A stretch of DNA of 64,000 nucleotides, from NCBI GenBank assembly GCA_027257055.1, contig JAPVLO010000518.1:1054001-1118000 (forward strand). The letters are read 5' to 3'. Numbering within the stretch: the first letter of the stretch is position 1; every line of letters starts with the position of its first letter. The notes beneath the pieces are model-generated. The model did not search any database, had not been told where the DNA came from, and saw only the letters and a list, made by a program, of their open reading frames with translations. The stretch comes from Cephalopachus bancanus. Its lineage: Eukaryota > Chordata > Mammalia > Primates > Tarsiidae. Positions 1-12,690 of this stretch are shown piece by piece. The translations under genes and the position numbers were made by a program.

Positions 1-484
1 TATAGTAAATCATATTGTATTTTGTCTTAAAACTATGCTAAGTAAAAGAATCAATATAAACAGATATTAATAATATATAATCTATCACATAATAAATAAT
101 ATAATGATAATATTTTGAAAATATGATGTCCACACGTTAGCTTTACACAAAAAGGTATTGCTACCTTGCAATTTCTGTTTGTTTCAGTGGCCTAATGTTC
201 TGCAGGTCCCTGAACAATCTGGTTGTTTCACCAGTATCCTCATAGCCTCTTTTGTAACCTTTTAGTTTTAAAAAACGAAGAGTTCTTAGATTATCAGACA
301 AGTGGTGAACAAATGTCCTTGGTTAAATGTTATGATTTTACATGTATGCTTGGAACAAAATGTTGACAGTAGTGATTTCTGGGAAGTTTCAGGTAATTTT
401 ATCTTTTTTCTAAAACATTTACATTTAAGAATGAGTAAGCATTACATGTATAGTTAAAAATAATTTAAATTAGTTTTGTTATTT
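1..484. other. AT-rich DNA, nothing recognised
   Basis: No open frame, repeat family or RNA gene seen. Confidence 0.6.
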
Positions 485-611
485 TATTTTTATGGAGATG
501 AGGTCTTGCTATGTTGCCCAGGCTGGTCTCCAACTCCTGGGCTCAATCAATCTTCTTGCCTCAGTCTCCCAAAGTGCTGGGATTACAGGCGTGATCCACC
601 ATGCTCAGCCT
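485..611 (-). mobile_element. Alu monomer-length fragment
   Basis: Antisense Alu half with TTGCTATGTTGCCCAGGCTG and CCAAAGTGCTGGGATTACAG. Only one arm is present. Confidence 0.85.
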
Positions 612-1277
612 AATTTAGTTTTAACAAGTGAAAAATAATTTTCATCTGGGTAGGTATAGTTGGAGATAGAGACTAACATAAGCAATAATATAAAAGAAAA
701 ATAAAATGTAAAGACATTCCAGATAAGAAATCAATTAGCTCTAGATGGGAGTTTTGCTTGTTAGTTTGACTGAAGGGGGAAAAAACCAGTCTCCTTTAAA
801 AGGAAACAGCTTGAGTTCATCCATGCCCTTTGGACAATTTTGACAGCCTATATTTGTCTTAATAAGTTCCAGTGTATCTAAAAATGTTTTACCTACCACT
901 TAGAGGAAACATAGGAGAGCCTGGGATTTACGGTCTGAGTAAATGTAGTAGAAACTTCAGCTGCAAAAAAGACAAGGTGACAGTCTGTAGTCTGATCTCT
1001 TCTGAAGGGATGGTATGTCTTAAATGAATTGTCCCTGTCTAGTTTGAGCCTGTGGTGTGGCAGCAGGAAGGAAAGGGGAGGTGACCCTGAGGGCAATATC
1101 ATCCAGGGAGGAAGATTTGGGCTTCATTAACAAAGTCAACTGTGGAAATTTTCAGTTTCTGATCTCTCTTAACTGAGTCCATTATCTAATCAATCATCTA
1201 GCCAATCCACCACCAAGTGAAATGATTTCATGATTCATTCTGGAAGGAAATTAAGGCAATTTTAATTTTTTTTTTAA
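612..1277. other. Unassigned DNA
   Basis: A chance 69-codon minus-strand frame at 893-1102 has no domain look. Nothing else seen here. Confidence 0.5.
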
Positions 1278-1345
1278 AGCAGGATTTATTGAGAGAACAG
1301 AAGAGCTTCCATAGTGGGAGGGTACCTGAGGGGGTTGCCCTAATT
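1278..1345 (-). mobile_element. Second copy of the ERV-like 3' module
   Basis: Antisense match to 19622-19690. It reads TTTATTGAGAGAACAGAAGAG, then CTTCC and TGGGAGGGTACC, next to T runs. Shared order and spacing identify it as the same module. Confidence 0.65.
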
Positions 1346-1711
1346 TTTTTTAACTTTATTTTTAAGGTTTCAGATTTGATTATCCTATAGAGATATGAGA
1401 AGTTTATGCCTCAGGATGCTCCCAGGGTAGCCCCAGAACTCTGTGGGGGGTGCTTTAGGGAATGGGAAGGTCAGAGATTGTATCAGGAGGGTGTGGAAAT
1501 GACAGTAGCTGCTGCTCAGTCAAGGTAGGTGTGGGGCAGAGGATTAATACAGTAGTACAATATTCTTTCCAAATTTGTGTTTCTAGTGATTGCTTCCAGT
1601 AACCTCATTCTCAGCAAGAAATTAAGTTCTGTTTAATGGTAGTTTTAAAGTTTTAATAGCCAATCTAACAGTTTGAACACATAACATGTACCAGACAATA
1701 TTCTAAAAAAA

Positions 1712-2012
1712 TTCAGGCTGGGAGCAATGGTTCGCTCCTATAATCTCAGTGCTTTGGGAGGGGAGGATTACTTGGGACCAGGAGTTCGAGACTAGCCTGG
1801 ACAACATATAATAAGACCTCATTTCTACAGAAAAATAAAAAACTTAGCCAGGTGTGGTGGCATGTGCCTGTAGTCCTGCCTACTTGGGAGGCTGAAGTAG
1901 GAGGGTTTCTTGAACCCAGGAGTTGGAGGTTATAGTGAGCTATGATCGTGCTACTGCACTGTAGCCTGGGTGACAGAGTAAGACTCTGTCTCTAAAATAA
2001 TAAACAAATAAA
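1712..2012 (+). mobile_element. Full-length old Alu (AluJ-like)
   Basis: A sense dimeric Alu running from GGCTGGGAGCAATGG to GTGACAGAGTAAGACTCTG with an A-rich tail. It is diverged and CpG-poor, as in AluJ. Confidence 0.9.
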
Positions 2013-2034
2013 AAGTCATACAAATAATTTTATT

Positions 2035-2165
2035 TAATTCCCAAATCACAGTAGTCCCATTTCACAGATAAGGAGAGTGAAATCAAAGAGTTCATGTAGC
2101 CCTAGGCAACCCATCCAAAAATAATGAAGCTATTAATCAGTCTTGAAGCCTTTTTGCTTTCTAGA
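2035..2165 (-). mobile_element. MIR, antisense
   Basis: CCCATTTCACAGATAAGGAGAG followed by a GCCCTAGGCAACCC-like region, as in the MIR core in reverse. Diverged. Confidence 0.5.
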
Positions 2166-2289
2166 TAGGCCTTCCTCTAACTGCAATAAATTACCAAGGA
2201 AAATACTGAGGAGATTAAAATGATTTTTTTTGCTCATAATTCCTCTCATTATTTGGGACTGGTTATATGTATAAGAGATTATAAATCAA

Positions 2290-2850
2290 CATTTCACAGG
2301 TGCTTTATTAATGTGTATCATGAATACAGAAGAATAGTAAGTGTACAGCTTGTTGAGTTTACACAAACTGAATAGACCTGTGTAAACTTCATCCAAATAA
2401 ACAAGCAGAACATTTATAAATATACTTTTAAACAGAATTGGATCCTATTGTTACCTGGAATTTGACCTTCTGTTTTCCACTTAACATTTTAGTGTCGACA
2501 ATTTCCATGTTGATGCATATTTCTCAAAAAATAGGCATTTTAATGGCTGCATGATAGATCTTCAAGTGGTTGTACAATAATTTATATAGCCATTCTTTGA
2601 ACATTGAACATTTAGGCTGTTCTAGTGTTTTATTATTATAAATAGCATTGTAGTTTATGATGTTGAACATAAATCTCTGGCTTCATCTTTGATTGTTAGG
2701 ATACATTTCTAGAAGTGTAATTACTAGATTAAAGAGCATGAATATTTTAAAGTTCTTGATGCATATTGACAAATTACTTCACAGAATGGTTATGCCAATT
2801 CGCCAGTGTTCATGAATGCTCATATTGGATTTTCTCTTCACGTATAGAGA

Positions 2851-2904
<54 letters not shown>

Positions 2905-3035
2905 CTTTGCCTATTGATAAACATAAATTGATATCTGACTACTGTTTGAGTTTTCTTTTGTTATTAGTGAGGTTAATATATGTTCATATGTTTATTGGAC
3001 ATGTTACTGGAGTTTTCTTTTTTTATATATAGAAA
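2290..3035 (-). mobile_element. Old L1 remnant, antisense, with inserted TG repeat
   Basis: Diverged antisense L1 recognisable from TTCCACTTAACATTTTAGTG, AATGGCTGCATGATAGATC and TTCTAGAAGTGTAATTACTAG. A TG microsatellite sits at 2854-2902. Confidence 0.6.
2854..2902. repeat. TG microsatellite, about 24 units
   Basis: An uninterrupted TG dinucleotide run within an old L1. Gives a repetitive Cys/Val open frame that is not a gene. Confidence 0.98.
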
Positions 3036-5079
3036 TTATCCTATAACTACAAAATTACTTCTTATTTGCCTTGGTTTCTTTGGGAAATAAAACCTTATAA
3101 AACTTTAGGAGAATTTTTTTAGCTCATAAAAATTTGGGAAACTAATGAAATAAATTTTCTCTTCAGTATCACATTCTCAAAGCATTTGTATACTGTTTTA
3201 GAGAAGAATCTGTGTCCACTCCTGAAAACTGCTCTAGAAAGAGCATTTGAATTTTAATTAACATGCTTCCTTATAAACCACTTTACACACTGTTGCCTCA
3301 TAGATGACAGTGGTCTCATGTGGTGACTCACTTCTTCAAGAATCTCAGGCTACTATTCCTAAATCTAAAAATTAAATTATGTTGGATAACAAGACATATT
3401 TGAATAAGCTAAACATATTTAGATAATTCAATTATGATTAGAAATTCACACATCCCTGTTTATAATATCTCCTATTGCACAATAGGATTGGACTAGTTTT
3501 TAGATCATTTTTTACCTTTTGAGGAATACAATTGTGAAATTTAAAGATGATTGTAAATGAAATTAATTAAAATGATACATATGAAAGAATTTGCAGTTGG
3601 CTATTCGGTACATAAAAAAGTTTTGGTATTAAGCTTGTCTCTCAGACTTTAAAGGTATATCCTATTTTAAAAATATAACTTGGAGACATATAGGATGTTT
3701 TAATAATTTCAGGAGTTAGTATTTTTCTAAAGTAGCTTTTACATGAAAGCAGTAGAGTTTTGATAAAATAAGAAATAACTTATTCACAAAATTGAGGATT
3801 AGAAGAGCCAGGGGGAGATCTGTTTCTCTTTGTGAAATGTATTTCCATTTGCCTCTGGTTTCTGTCCTGAGCCTGGTTAGCGAGGAGAGGCTGCCAGGAC
3901 TGGCAGATTGTGCCGTATCTTATGTAATATGGACAAATAACCTGCAGTTCTGAGCTTATTATTATGAGACCATTTTTAACATGTTTGTTTTAATCCTTAT
4001 GTTGTAATTCTGGACTCCAGATGTTATAAGCATTAAGCCATTATTTCCTTTTCTGTAAATACATTTGCCAGACTAGTCTCTGTACTTCAGAGCACCTAGA
4101 CTCTGACTTTGAGCTTTGCTCACTGTTATTCTTTGCTATACATTTAATGTCAACTAGATCCAGTTTCCCCCATCATTTCATAAGTATTTCTCATAAAATA
4201 AGGGCATATATTATTTTTACAATTGAAAGAGACCTTAGAGACCATATAATCCTTCAGATCCTGAAGTCCAAATGCCTTTTAGGGCCAACAATACTTATGT
4301 GAAGTTATCAGGGGTGTGACAGTAAGAAGTGATGATGACTAAACAAACTAGAAAGTATAAACCCCACCTAATGACATCAAGTTTAAAAGTTTATGCAAAC
4401 ACTGTGTTGTTCTAACAAAACGTGTCCATGGGCCACATTTGACCTGTATGCCTCCAAGTTACTATCTATCTAGTCTTTTTATTTTAAAAATAAATTGATC
4501 TTTCTAAGAAAGTTAGCGTGAGCAGGGATTAGAGACCAGGTTTTCTGACTTCCAATTAACTGATTAATTAAATAGCTATTGAGTGCCCACTTTTTGCAGA
4601 CACTTTCATATATTTATTTAATTTATTATGTACATGTCATCTACTTACGAGATCAGATTTGAGGCTAAGGACCATCCACTAACATATACATAAGGAGGAT
4701 AAAATAAAGATGAAAAAATGTTTGAAACCACAGAGAAAAAAAAAGAATAAATTTCAGAAGAAAACCTGAGATGGAACATGGCAGCCAAATAAAAAAAAAA
4801 TGAAATATAAGATTGTTTAAAAATATCTTATATTGACTTTTGATAGTATTAATTAGTTGACAGATATTCTTGGAAATAGTTCAAAGCAAGAATATAGTTG
4901 TAAACTAACATATGGGAAGTTGGGGGAAACTTAAAACTTATCTGCTACAATTGCAGAAGAAATAGAATTTTACCAGGCAAAGGTGAGACTGTGTGTCTGT
5001 GTGTGTGTAAGAATGTTCCCAGTAAAGGAAACAGCAGGTACGTAGGTTCTATGATGGGTAAGAGAGAAGGTAAGTGTGA
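3036..5079. other. Unassigned AT-rich DNA
   Basis: About 2 kb with no element I can name. Around 4230-4280 a short MIR or L3-like trace (GAGACCTTAGAGACC) is possible. No credible coding frame. Confidence 0.5.
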
Positions 5080-5461
5080 ATAAAACAGACTATGGGGGCA
5101 AATATTGTTCAAGATGAGGCTGAGCAATAAGCAAGGGTTTGTAGGCCATTGTTTAGGATTTTGTTCGTATATTATAGAAAGACTAAAAAGAAGCTTATGA
5201 GAAATTTTAACTTGGAGATGTGAATGGGGAAGGAGAGTCCTATGATCATATCTACTTTTTGAAAAGACCACTCTGACTGCTGTGTGGAGGGAGACTAGAG
5301 TGAAAGACCAGTTAAGAAATCATTGAAGCAATTCATGCAACTCAGGATAAAAGTCTGGAATAGGGAGGTAATAGAGGATATGAACAGACTTGAGATTTGA
5401 CTTCAGATATATTTAAGAGACAAAATTGGCAGCATTCAGAATGGATGTGGCTGAGTGTGGG

Positions 5462-5528
<67 letters not shown>

Positions 5529-6200
5529 AAGATGATTCCAATCCTTGACTGGATGGTGTTGCCATTCAGGGAAGTGAGGAACACTGAGAAAGGATCAAAT
5601 TGGTCATGGGGGAATAGAGAATGTTTTTATGCTGCATAAGTCAGGAGCAAAATCTTCCTCACTGATGTCTCTCAGCTCCAAAACAGTGCTTGATATTCAA
5701 TACATGTTTGTTACATACATAAATTACACTTTCAGATTTGGACAGTTTGATTTTGATTATTATTGAGACATTCAAGTGGTGATGTTAAATAGATGTCTGG
5801 ACATATTGGGAGTTAAGCGGGAGCCTAAAGCAGGGAGCCTTGGGGTCCATCCACATGTGGCATAGATGTCAAGAATGTCTGGAGCTAGGAATAGAATAAG
5901 TGGAGAGGACCCAGGACAGAGCCATTAGAGGTTGAGGAGAGATAGGCGGAAAAGGACAAGAAGGCATTTCCAGTTATGTAGGAGAAAAGCAAAAATGAGG
6001 CGTATCAATGCTGAAGTAGAATGGGACAAAGAAGTCAAATGAGATGAGGGCTAAAAATGCCATTCAATTTGGCACCAAGGAAGTTATTAGTGACCTTAAT
6101 GAGAGCCGTTCTAATGGCGTGTTTGATGTGGAAGCTAGATTGAAATTGATTAAAGAGTGAATGGGAAGTGAGGGAAGACATGCAGTAGTATGAGGCAAAA
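5080..6200 (-). mobile_element. Long L2-like LINE remnant, antisense
   Basis: Recognised from the antisense order CCACTCTGACTGCTGTGTGG, GATGATTCCAATCCTTGACTGG, ACATTCAAGTGGTGATGTTA, and AGTTATTAGTGACCTTAATG. The same order recurs at 24 kb and 63.7 kb. A GA microsatellite has expanded inside it. The assignment to L2 is from memory. Confidence 0.55.
5467..5525. repeat. GA microsatellite, about 29 units
   Basis: A pure GA run inside an L2-like remnant. Polypurine/polypyrimidine tract. The Arg-Glu and Leu-Ser open frames across it are artefacts. Confidence 0.98.
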
Positions 6201-6314
6201 GGTGTGGACATCTATCCCTTCTAAAATATGATTACAGACCAATGGAAAACCCAGGAAATTTAGGAAACTGGAATGTACTGAAACACAAATACTTGGAATA
6301 CAGAGAAATTACAT

Positions 6315-6400
6315 TCACTTATTCACCAAACATTTACCGAGCACTTTTTGGTGCCTGGACCTGTGCTGGAGAAACGTATCTGTCTAATGGCATTTATTTT
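6315..6400 (-). mobile_element. L2 3' end, antisense
   Basis: CATTTACCGAGCACTTTTTGG followed by a GTGCTGG context, as in the L2 3' terminus read in reverse. Confidence 0.5.
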
Positions 6401-9389
6401 CTTGTGTAGCCACTGTGATTGGAGATGTGTGCAGCTCTGCACCTCACCTGCTAACTGTTAGACTTAAAGGGCTGGTTAAGTAGATAGGTTAAAAAGATAG
6501 GTTAAAATGCTCTTCTGTGTGGTTGCTTCCAGTATGATTGCTTCTTCAGAGGCTGTGACTCTGACCCAGAGCAGGTGAGGTGAATGTTCTTCTCATTGCC
6601 ATCCTAGAATCCCTTGATGCCTCTAGATTAATAGGCGTCCCAAGGCTGTGAAGTGCTCTCTTCTGCTGCTGCAGGCCATTCTGACTCCAGAACCAGTGAA
6701 GAGGTGCTGTCTCCACCACCAGGTGGAACAACAGGAGCGTGTGCTGCCAGTCAGTATGGTTGCCTAGCAACGGGAGGACATGTTATTGCCCATCAGTGTG
6801 TGGGCATAATATATTCCAGCTCAAGGTGCTGATGAAGACAGTGATTATGTGGATCCTCCTTGAAAGTTGTGGTTCTGAGGCTGGGAAGCTGGACTGTCTT
6901 TGGAAGCTGAATTTGAAAGAGAAAGGGGGATATGGGATATGATCATCTGGCTACATAGATAAGTATGAAAAACAGGATTTGGGTTTCTAGCTACGGCCTA
7001 AGCTACAAGAATAATGGGCTCCTGGCAGAGGATAAAGTATATCTCATGAAACAAGAAATAATGTGTCTGGCAGGCATGTAATTCTCCCTGAATATGAGGA
7101 AGTGGGAGACAAATGCCTAGATAATCTGAAAAACAAAAAATAAATTTTACAGAAGACACCAGGTGTAAAGTAGAAAGGACTGCCATGGAAAAGATACACA
7201 GAGTGAATATCAAATTTTAATATAAGACAATAATTTAACTCCCAGCTATTACTGAGATTTGGAAATGTCATGCAAGGTAGGTCCCTTTGTGGTACCAACT
7301 GTCCTGAAGGGATTTAGTACAAATTCCACAGTGTTACAGTATGGATGAACAAATAGGCATTATTGGGAATGCTTAAAGAACAAGAAGAAATAAAAACAGA
7401 AGGCTTTGCTGTTTCTCATCATCCCATGGAGAGGTGGGAAGAGATTAGGGTACTGAAGAATTCTTGGTGTGGATTTGTATTTCAGTGATGGAACCCTTCC
7501 CTCCCCCATGGCTCTTCCTATGTAGAGAGAAACTGAAAAAAAAGAAAGTCTTGTCAGTGGAGGAATAATCTGTTGTGGGTTAATTGTCCAGACATTTCCT
7601 CTTTTCCCCTATATGTGGCTTCTTTCTTTCCTCTCTCCCAGGGAACAGCCTCGGGCCAAGGCTGGTCTTTGAAGGATATGTATATGCCCAATAATAAGTC
7701 ACAGGGTGCAGGTGACCAAGCAAAGCTGAGGGTAATGTGGTCGTCGTGTGCAATCAATATAATTGTAAACATGGAATAAAAATTTGATTAATTGATTTGC
7801 TTGCCTATAAAACTGTTTGCTGTACTGCCCTGAAGTGTGTCACCGACCCGCTGCCATCAGTCACTCATGGATGGACCCTTTCCTCACTGACCAGCCACCG
7901 TCAGTGCCCCCTATAAGTTCTAATAAGCCAATCTCTTTTCCTGCTGGACCTCCAGGTGATTTCTTTAGAATATACATAGAACCTTACATGCAAGTTTTCT
8001 CAGCTTTAGGATCACTGCATTACATCTGTTTATGTGGGGCCAGGTAGTCAGACCAGAGTTGCCTGGAAAGTCAATCTGCCCAGACTCTTGGAAACCTTGG
8101 GGTCTATGGAGTGTTGCAGCCCCCACTGGGGGAGGAAGGCCCCCATTTTATGGGAAACTGAACTTGGGTGTATCCTCCCCTGTTGCAAAATGGAGGACCC
8201 ATCTCAGGTAGCTCTCAGGCAAGCTGGGCTTGTGGACAATTCTGCTTGTTGCCCCACATATAGGATAGACTGCATGGCTGTTCTGAAAGAACAGATACTG
8301 TAGCAGACATTTTAGGGTGCTCCCATTTAAATGGCTCAGAATGCCATGGGTTAAAATTTCAGGAATTTTGCAAGCCAATTGTTCAATAGCGATCATTAAA
8401 AATTAAATTATGCAAAATTAAAAATTCCAAAAATTATATTAAAAGCACACATAATACATACTTAAAACTCACCACTTCCTAATTGTTCTATTACATTTTA
8501 CTATTGTTTGTGTCTCCTGTATCTGTGTGGGGAAAATATTCTCTAGTGGCATCAAGGCATGCTGCTGTGACGCTCTTTTCAGGTCAGGGTCCAGTGCACT
8601 AGCCATTAGAAGCTTGGCATCTGCCATGGTGGGAGTTTGTAGCATTTATAAGACACTACACCCCAGAGCCTTGTGCCCTACAGAGGCTATTGTTGCACAA
8701 GTACTGGCACACCACTGCCCATCTCCCTCGAACCTTGCCATTTCATTGTGCTCCATCCCAGCAGCTCCAGTGTGCTTCTGCCTGCCAATGTCTGCATCTC
8801 TGCTCCAGGGGACTTTCTCTGGGAGGTGACTTTGCTCCTGCCTATGTGCACTGCTGGAAGGAATTAACTCCCCTCCCCCCAGCAGTCCTCACCCTTTATC
8901 AAACAAGATAATTTCAAGGCAAATGTTTTACACCATTTCCCAAAGTTTTACCGCAAGATTAAGTTTCAGTTGCCCATTATGCTCGCATTTTTCATATTGT
9001 ACTTTTTTTATGGGCTGCCCTCTCTTGCCTATATCACTTCTTTCATTTCTATGGTGGCATTTCCTCTACCTTGCCTCCAGGTATATTTCTGAGCAAGTTG
9101 TATAAAACGGAGGAGACTACTGCTGTCTGGATGGTGGAAGCATACTGGAAAACTTTGGGGTGGGATTAAGGGAAGAAGCAGAAGCACGATATTCTGTTAG
9201 AGTCGACAATAGACCATCTAGTCAGGTGGCAGATGTGGATGATGATTTTCAAATAGCGATCACAAAATTGGCAGGAAAGCAAGATAGAACAGTCATGAGG
9301 GACTTCGACTGTATTTGCCTAATTTAAGTTCAAAATCTACTAAAAACAGAACATTTCTGCTTAAAAAAACACTTGCTAGAGTAACCTTT
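6401..9389. other. Unassigned DNA, partly GC-richer, perhaps an old LTR
   Basis: The stretch 7570-8900 is richer in G and C than its surroundings and holds several overlapping 60-100 codon frames on both strands without domain features. CTTGCCTATAAAACTG at about 7801 looks like a TATA box and may belong to an eroded LTR. A tandem 14-mer (TAGATAGGTTAAAA-like) is at about 6481-6508. Confidence 0.35.
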
Positions 9390-9960
9390 TAGGAACTATG
9401 CTCAGTGGTATGGGGTTACAATGAAGAATAAGACTTGACCACTTGTTCTAAGGCCCTTATAGCTTACCAAAAGATATCAGGTATATACACAAATATTTTG
9501 AGGTAGAATGTGGTAAGCATAAAAAATCTGGGGGTTGTTGTAGCTCTTAGGAGGGAGAATGAAGGCCCAAACTGAAGGGGAGCATTCTGGGTGAGCTGGC
9601 ATTTAGATGAGGCCTTGTGAGTTGAAAGGGTTTCAACAGGGAGAGACGAAGAGGAAAAGATTCTGGATGGAGAGGATGGTGAGAACACAGGACTAAAGCT
9701 AGGAAAAACAGTCTTTGTATTCACATCTTGGATATACAGTGGTGTACAGGAGCATGGAGTCAGAGGAAAGTCTGGAAAGACAGATGAGAGGCAAGCTGTG
9801 AAGGCTTGGATGGAATTCTAGGTCCCTACCTAATAAAATAAATGCTTAGGATGCAGAGAAACTGATCCTCTGGCCAGAGCCTCCAAAAGGGAATTTTATG
9901 ACACAAGAGAGACTAGCTGTCTCTTAATGATTATTCCTAATGATTTATTGTAACTTATTA
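9390..9960 (-). mobile_element. L2-like remnant, antisense
   Basis: Contains GAGCATTCTGGGTGAGCTGG, GATGAGGCCTTGTGAGTTGA and the following gaga-rich context. It fits the same old LINE as 24 kb, more diverged. Confidence 0.45.
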
Positions 9961-10126
9961 TAATGAGGAATAAAGGAGAGGGGGTTAGATTTCCAAAGGC
10001 ATTTTAAAAGGACAGAAAGAGACACATACAACCAAGACGCGTAACTAGAAGAATGCTTTTGGGAAGTCCAAGCTTGCAGTGAGCTGCAGCATGGAGAAAA
10101 GCAATGTGAAATAGAAAGACATTACT

Positions 10127-10522
10127 TGGTAGTATGGGCTGAATTGTGTTCTCTCCCACCCCAAATTCATATGTCCTGACCTCCAATACCTCACAATGTG
10201 ACTGCATTTGGAAATAAAGTCTTTAAAGAGGTAATTAAATTAAAATGAGGTAATTAGAATGGTCCTAATCCAATATGACTGATGTCATTATCAGAAGAGG
10301 AAATTTGGATGCAGCCATGTTTGAGCATAGAGGAAAGGCCGTGTGAGGACACAGTGAGAAGGTGGCCATCTGTGAGCCAAGGTGGGAGACTTTAGGAGAA
10401 ACCAAACCTGTGAACACCTTAGTCTCAGACTTTTAGCCTCCAGCATTGTGAAGAAATAAATGTGTTGTTTAAACCACCACATCTGTGGTACTTTGTGACA
10501 GTGGCCCTAGTAAACAAATAGA
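10127..10522 (+). mobile_element. MLT1-type LTR (MaLR)
   Basis: A solo LTR of the old ERVL-MaLR group. It begins near TATGGGCTGAATTGTGTTC and contains GAGGTAATTAAATTAAAATG, CTAATCCAATATGACTG and GTGTTGTTTAAACCACC, ending near CCTAGTAAACAAATAGA. These are family landmarks in the right order. No internal retroviral genes. Confidence 0.85.
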
Positions 10523-10573
10523 CTTGGCATGAGGTGAGCAATGCATGGAACTTTTGCCTTGTAGAGAATAATA

Positions 10574-11143
10574 CAGCTAATCCTCATTATTTGCAGGTTC
10601 CTTATTTGCGAATTCACCTATTTGCTAAAATTTATTTGTAACCTCAGATTGATACTTGCAGTACTTTCACAGTCATTTGCAAACATGTATGGAACAGTAA
10701 AAAATTTGAGTTGCTGGACATGAATTTTCCCAGCTGAGGGCAAGTGCTCTGCCTTATCACAACCCTCATACCACAAACAAGTGTCTGTTTCACAGTCTGC
10801 GGTGCATTTTTCAAATTTTTGTGCTTTTTTTTTTGTTTGGTGATTTCACTGTTTAAAATGGGCCCCAGGTGGAGTACTGAAATGCTGAAGGCTGTAATGT
10901 GCCTTATAGAGAAAATATGGTGTTACTTAAACTTCCTTCCAGTAGGTGCTGTGGCTGAATCACCAACATGTATTAAATAAGGTTGTCTTTAAACAGAAAC
11001 ACACAAAAAATAAAGTTATGTATTGATCCAGTTGATGAAAATGTTGTGACCAGAGGCTTTCAGGAAACTAACTCTAGGATAAACGATTCAGTCTTTGGTA
11101 ACTGTTTGGTGAAATTACTATCACAAATAATGGGAATCTATTG
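10574..11143 (+). mobile_element. Internally deleted Tigger DNA transposon
   Basis: Bounded by TA dinucleotides (10572-10573 and 11144-11145), with terminal inverted repeats CAGCTAATCCTCATTATTTG at the left and CAAATAATGGGAATCTATTG at the right. It keeps a remnant of the transposase N-terminus around 10850-10920, with KAVMCLIEKI, which is the CENP-B-like helix-turn-helix start of pogo/Tigger transposases. It then jumps to the 3' end sequence. No functional transposase. Confidence 0.85.
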
Positions 11144-11185
11144 TATGATGTTGCAAGATGGTGGGAAAGTCTATCTGTACAAATT

Positions 11186-11446
11186 TTGGGGGTTTTTGGT
11201 CAAGGTCTTACTCTGTCGCCCAGGTTAGAGTGCCATGATGTGCTCCCAGCTCACCGCAGCCTCAACTTCCTGGGCTCAGGCGATACTTCCACCTTAGACT
11301 CCCATCTGGCTAAATTTTTTATTTTTGCAAAGACAAGGTCTTGCTGTGTTGCTCAGGCTGGTCTCAGAACTCCTGGGCTCAAGCAATTCAACCTCCTTGA
11401 CCTCCCAAAGTGCTGGGATTTCAGGTGTGAGCCACTGTGCCTGGCC
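11186..11446 (-). mobile_element. Alu, antisense, inside Tigger-derived DNA
   Basis: A dimeric Alu in antisense, from GGTCTTACTCTGTCGCCCAG to GTGAGCCACTGTGCCTGGCC. It separates the + strand Tigger copy at its left from an inverted Tigger piece that resumes directly at its right. Confidence 0.88.
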
Positions 11447-11685
11447 TAGCTTATCTAACGCCCATATTTTCTCTATAAAGCACATCACAACCTCTAGCAT
11501 TTCAGCACTCCACTTGAAGGTCATTTTAAACAGTGAAATTACCAACAAAAAGCACAAAAATTTGAAAAATGCACTACAGATGTGAAAAGCACACTTGTTT
11601 ATGGTATGAGGGCTGAGAAATAAGGCAGAGCATTTGCCCTCAGCTGGGAAAACTTACGTCCAGCGACTCAAAGTTTCTACCAAGA
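11447..11685 (-). mobile_element. Second Tigger piece, inverted
   Basis: Reverse orientation of the same Tigger family as 10574-11143. On the minus strand it reads ISLFKM, then WSAEMLEVVMCFIEKIWALDKL, and stops where the Alu begins. The 5' Tigger terminus is incomplete near 11685, and the 3' half is missing. Confidence 0.8.
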
Positions 11686-12564
11686 AGGCTATTTCAAATG
11701 AAAAATATGGTACACAAGTACCTTTAGATAAGAACTGAAGCTCAAGGTAGGTAAAGAGGTCATGAAATTACCTAGGCACAGAAAGTGAGCTCAGCTCTTC
11801 AGCCAAAATGCTAAAAAATGTACACGTCCATGGGCACTATTTCTGTTTCATGGATAAGAGAGGTACTACAATAAAGATTCCAGCAACAGCCACAGGCCAT
11901 TTTACTTGAAGATGGTTCTTTGGTAAATGCAAGAAATTCTGATGATGTAATAGTAATCCAAAAAGAGAGAGTTGTACCCCTCAACAAGATATAATAACTT
12001 GACCTCATCTCCTCACCTCCAATTTTTTTGGAGAGGGAAGTGGGATTGAAATTATAATAAATGTACCATTGGCTAAATGTTTTTTAAACATATACCTGCC
12101 AAATTTAAGATATATTAGGCTACTTTTCTTTGTTGTTAATTCATAGTCAGGACATAAGTGGCCCCATTTGCCAAGAATATTCCCACAAGGCTCAGGCATT
12201 GCAGTTTAGTGCTCACCCCAAATCCATTGCGACCTTGGTTGCTCATCCTCATTCTGGGTGTGTTTCAGTCCTCCTCAATCAGAGAAAATTTGCTGGCACA
12301 CGTGAGGTCTCCTAAGAACAGGTGTCCCATTACTTCCTCATCTTGTTAAACATCATTTACACTAAGAAGAAACTGTAATATAATAAAAGGCAAAATGTCT
12401 TCTTACTGAAATGGAATTCTTAATGTAGTCTCAATTCAATTCAATTATAATTTTTAGTTCCATTGATAGCCTTCATTGGAAATTCTGCTTTCCAGGAGCT
12501 ATGTGAATCTGGAACTTTTCCTGTTGCTGTAATTGATCTATCCCAGGACAACCCACACAAAATT
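11686..12564. other. Unassigned DNA
   Basis: No repeat family or coding frame that I can support; frames here are under 65 codons and lack splice context. Confidence 0.45.
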
Positions 12565-12690
12565 TACCTGAAATGGACATTGTTAAACACTTACATTCCT
12601 GGGCTTTATCCCAATGAAACAATCAAAATCCCTGTGGGAACTAGGAATCTGAGTTTTAAAAAGCTTCTCAGGTGATTGGAAGTTTTAGTT
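12565..12690 (+). mobile_element. MER5A-like hAT mini-transposon
   Basis: Contains CCCTGTGGGAACTAGGAATC and AAAAGCTTCTCAGGTGATTG, in the order of the MER5A consensus. The 70-codon open frame that crosses it is a chance product. Confidence 0.65.

Noticed and set aside
2766..3032. Cys-Val repeat protein
   Set aside because: Translation of a TG microsatellite inside an old L1.
5342..5639. Arg-Glu and Leu-Ser repeat proteins on both strands
   Set aside because: Direct translation of a GA microsatellite.
11141..11585. Frames of 86-102 codons
   Set aside because: Alu and Tigger DNA in various frames. The only real protein trace is the Tigger transposase N-terminus, reported as part of the transposons.
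12463..12675. 70-codon frame MIAFIGNSAF...
   Set aside because: Overlaps a MER5A-like transposon for its second half; no splice donor and no family features.
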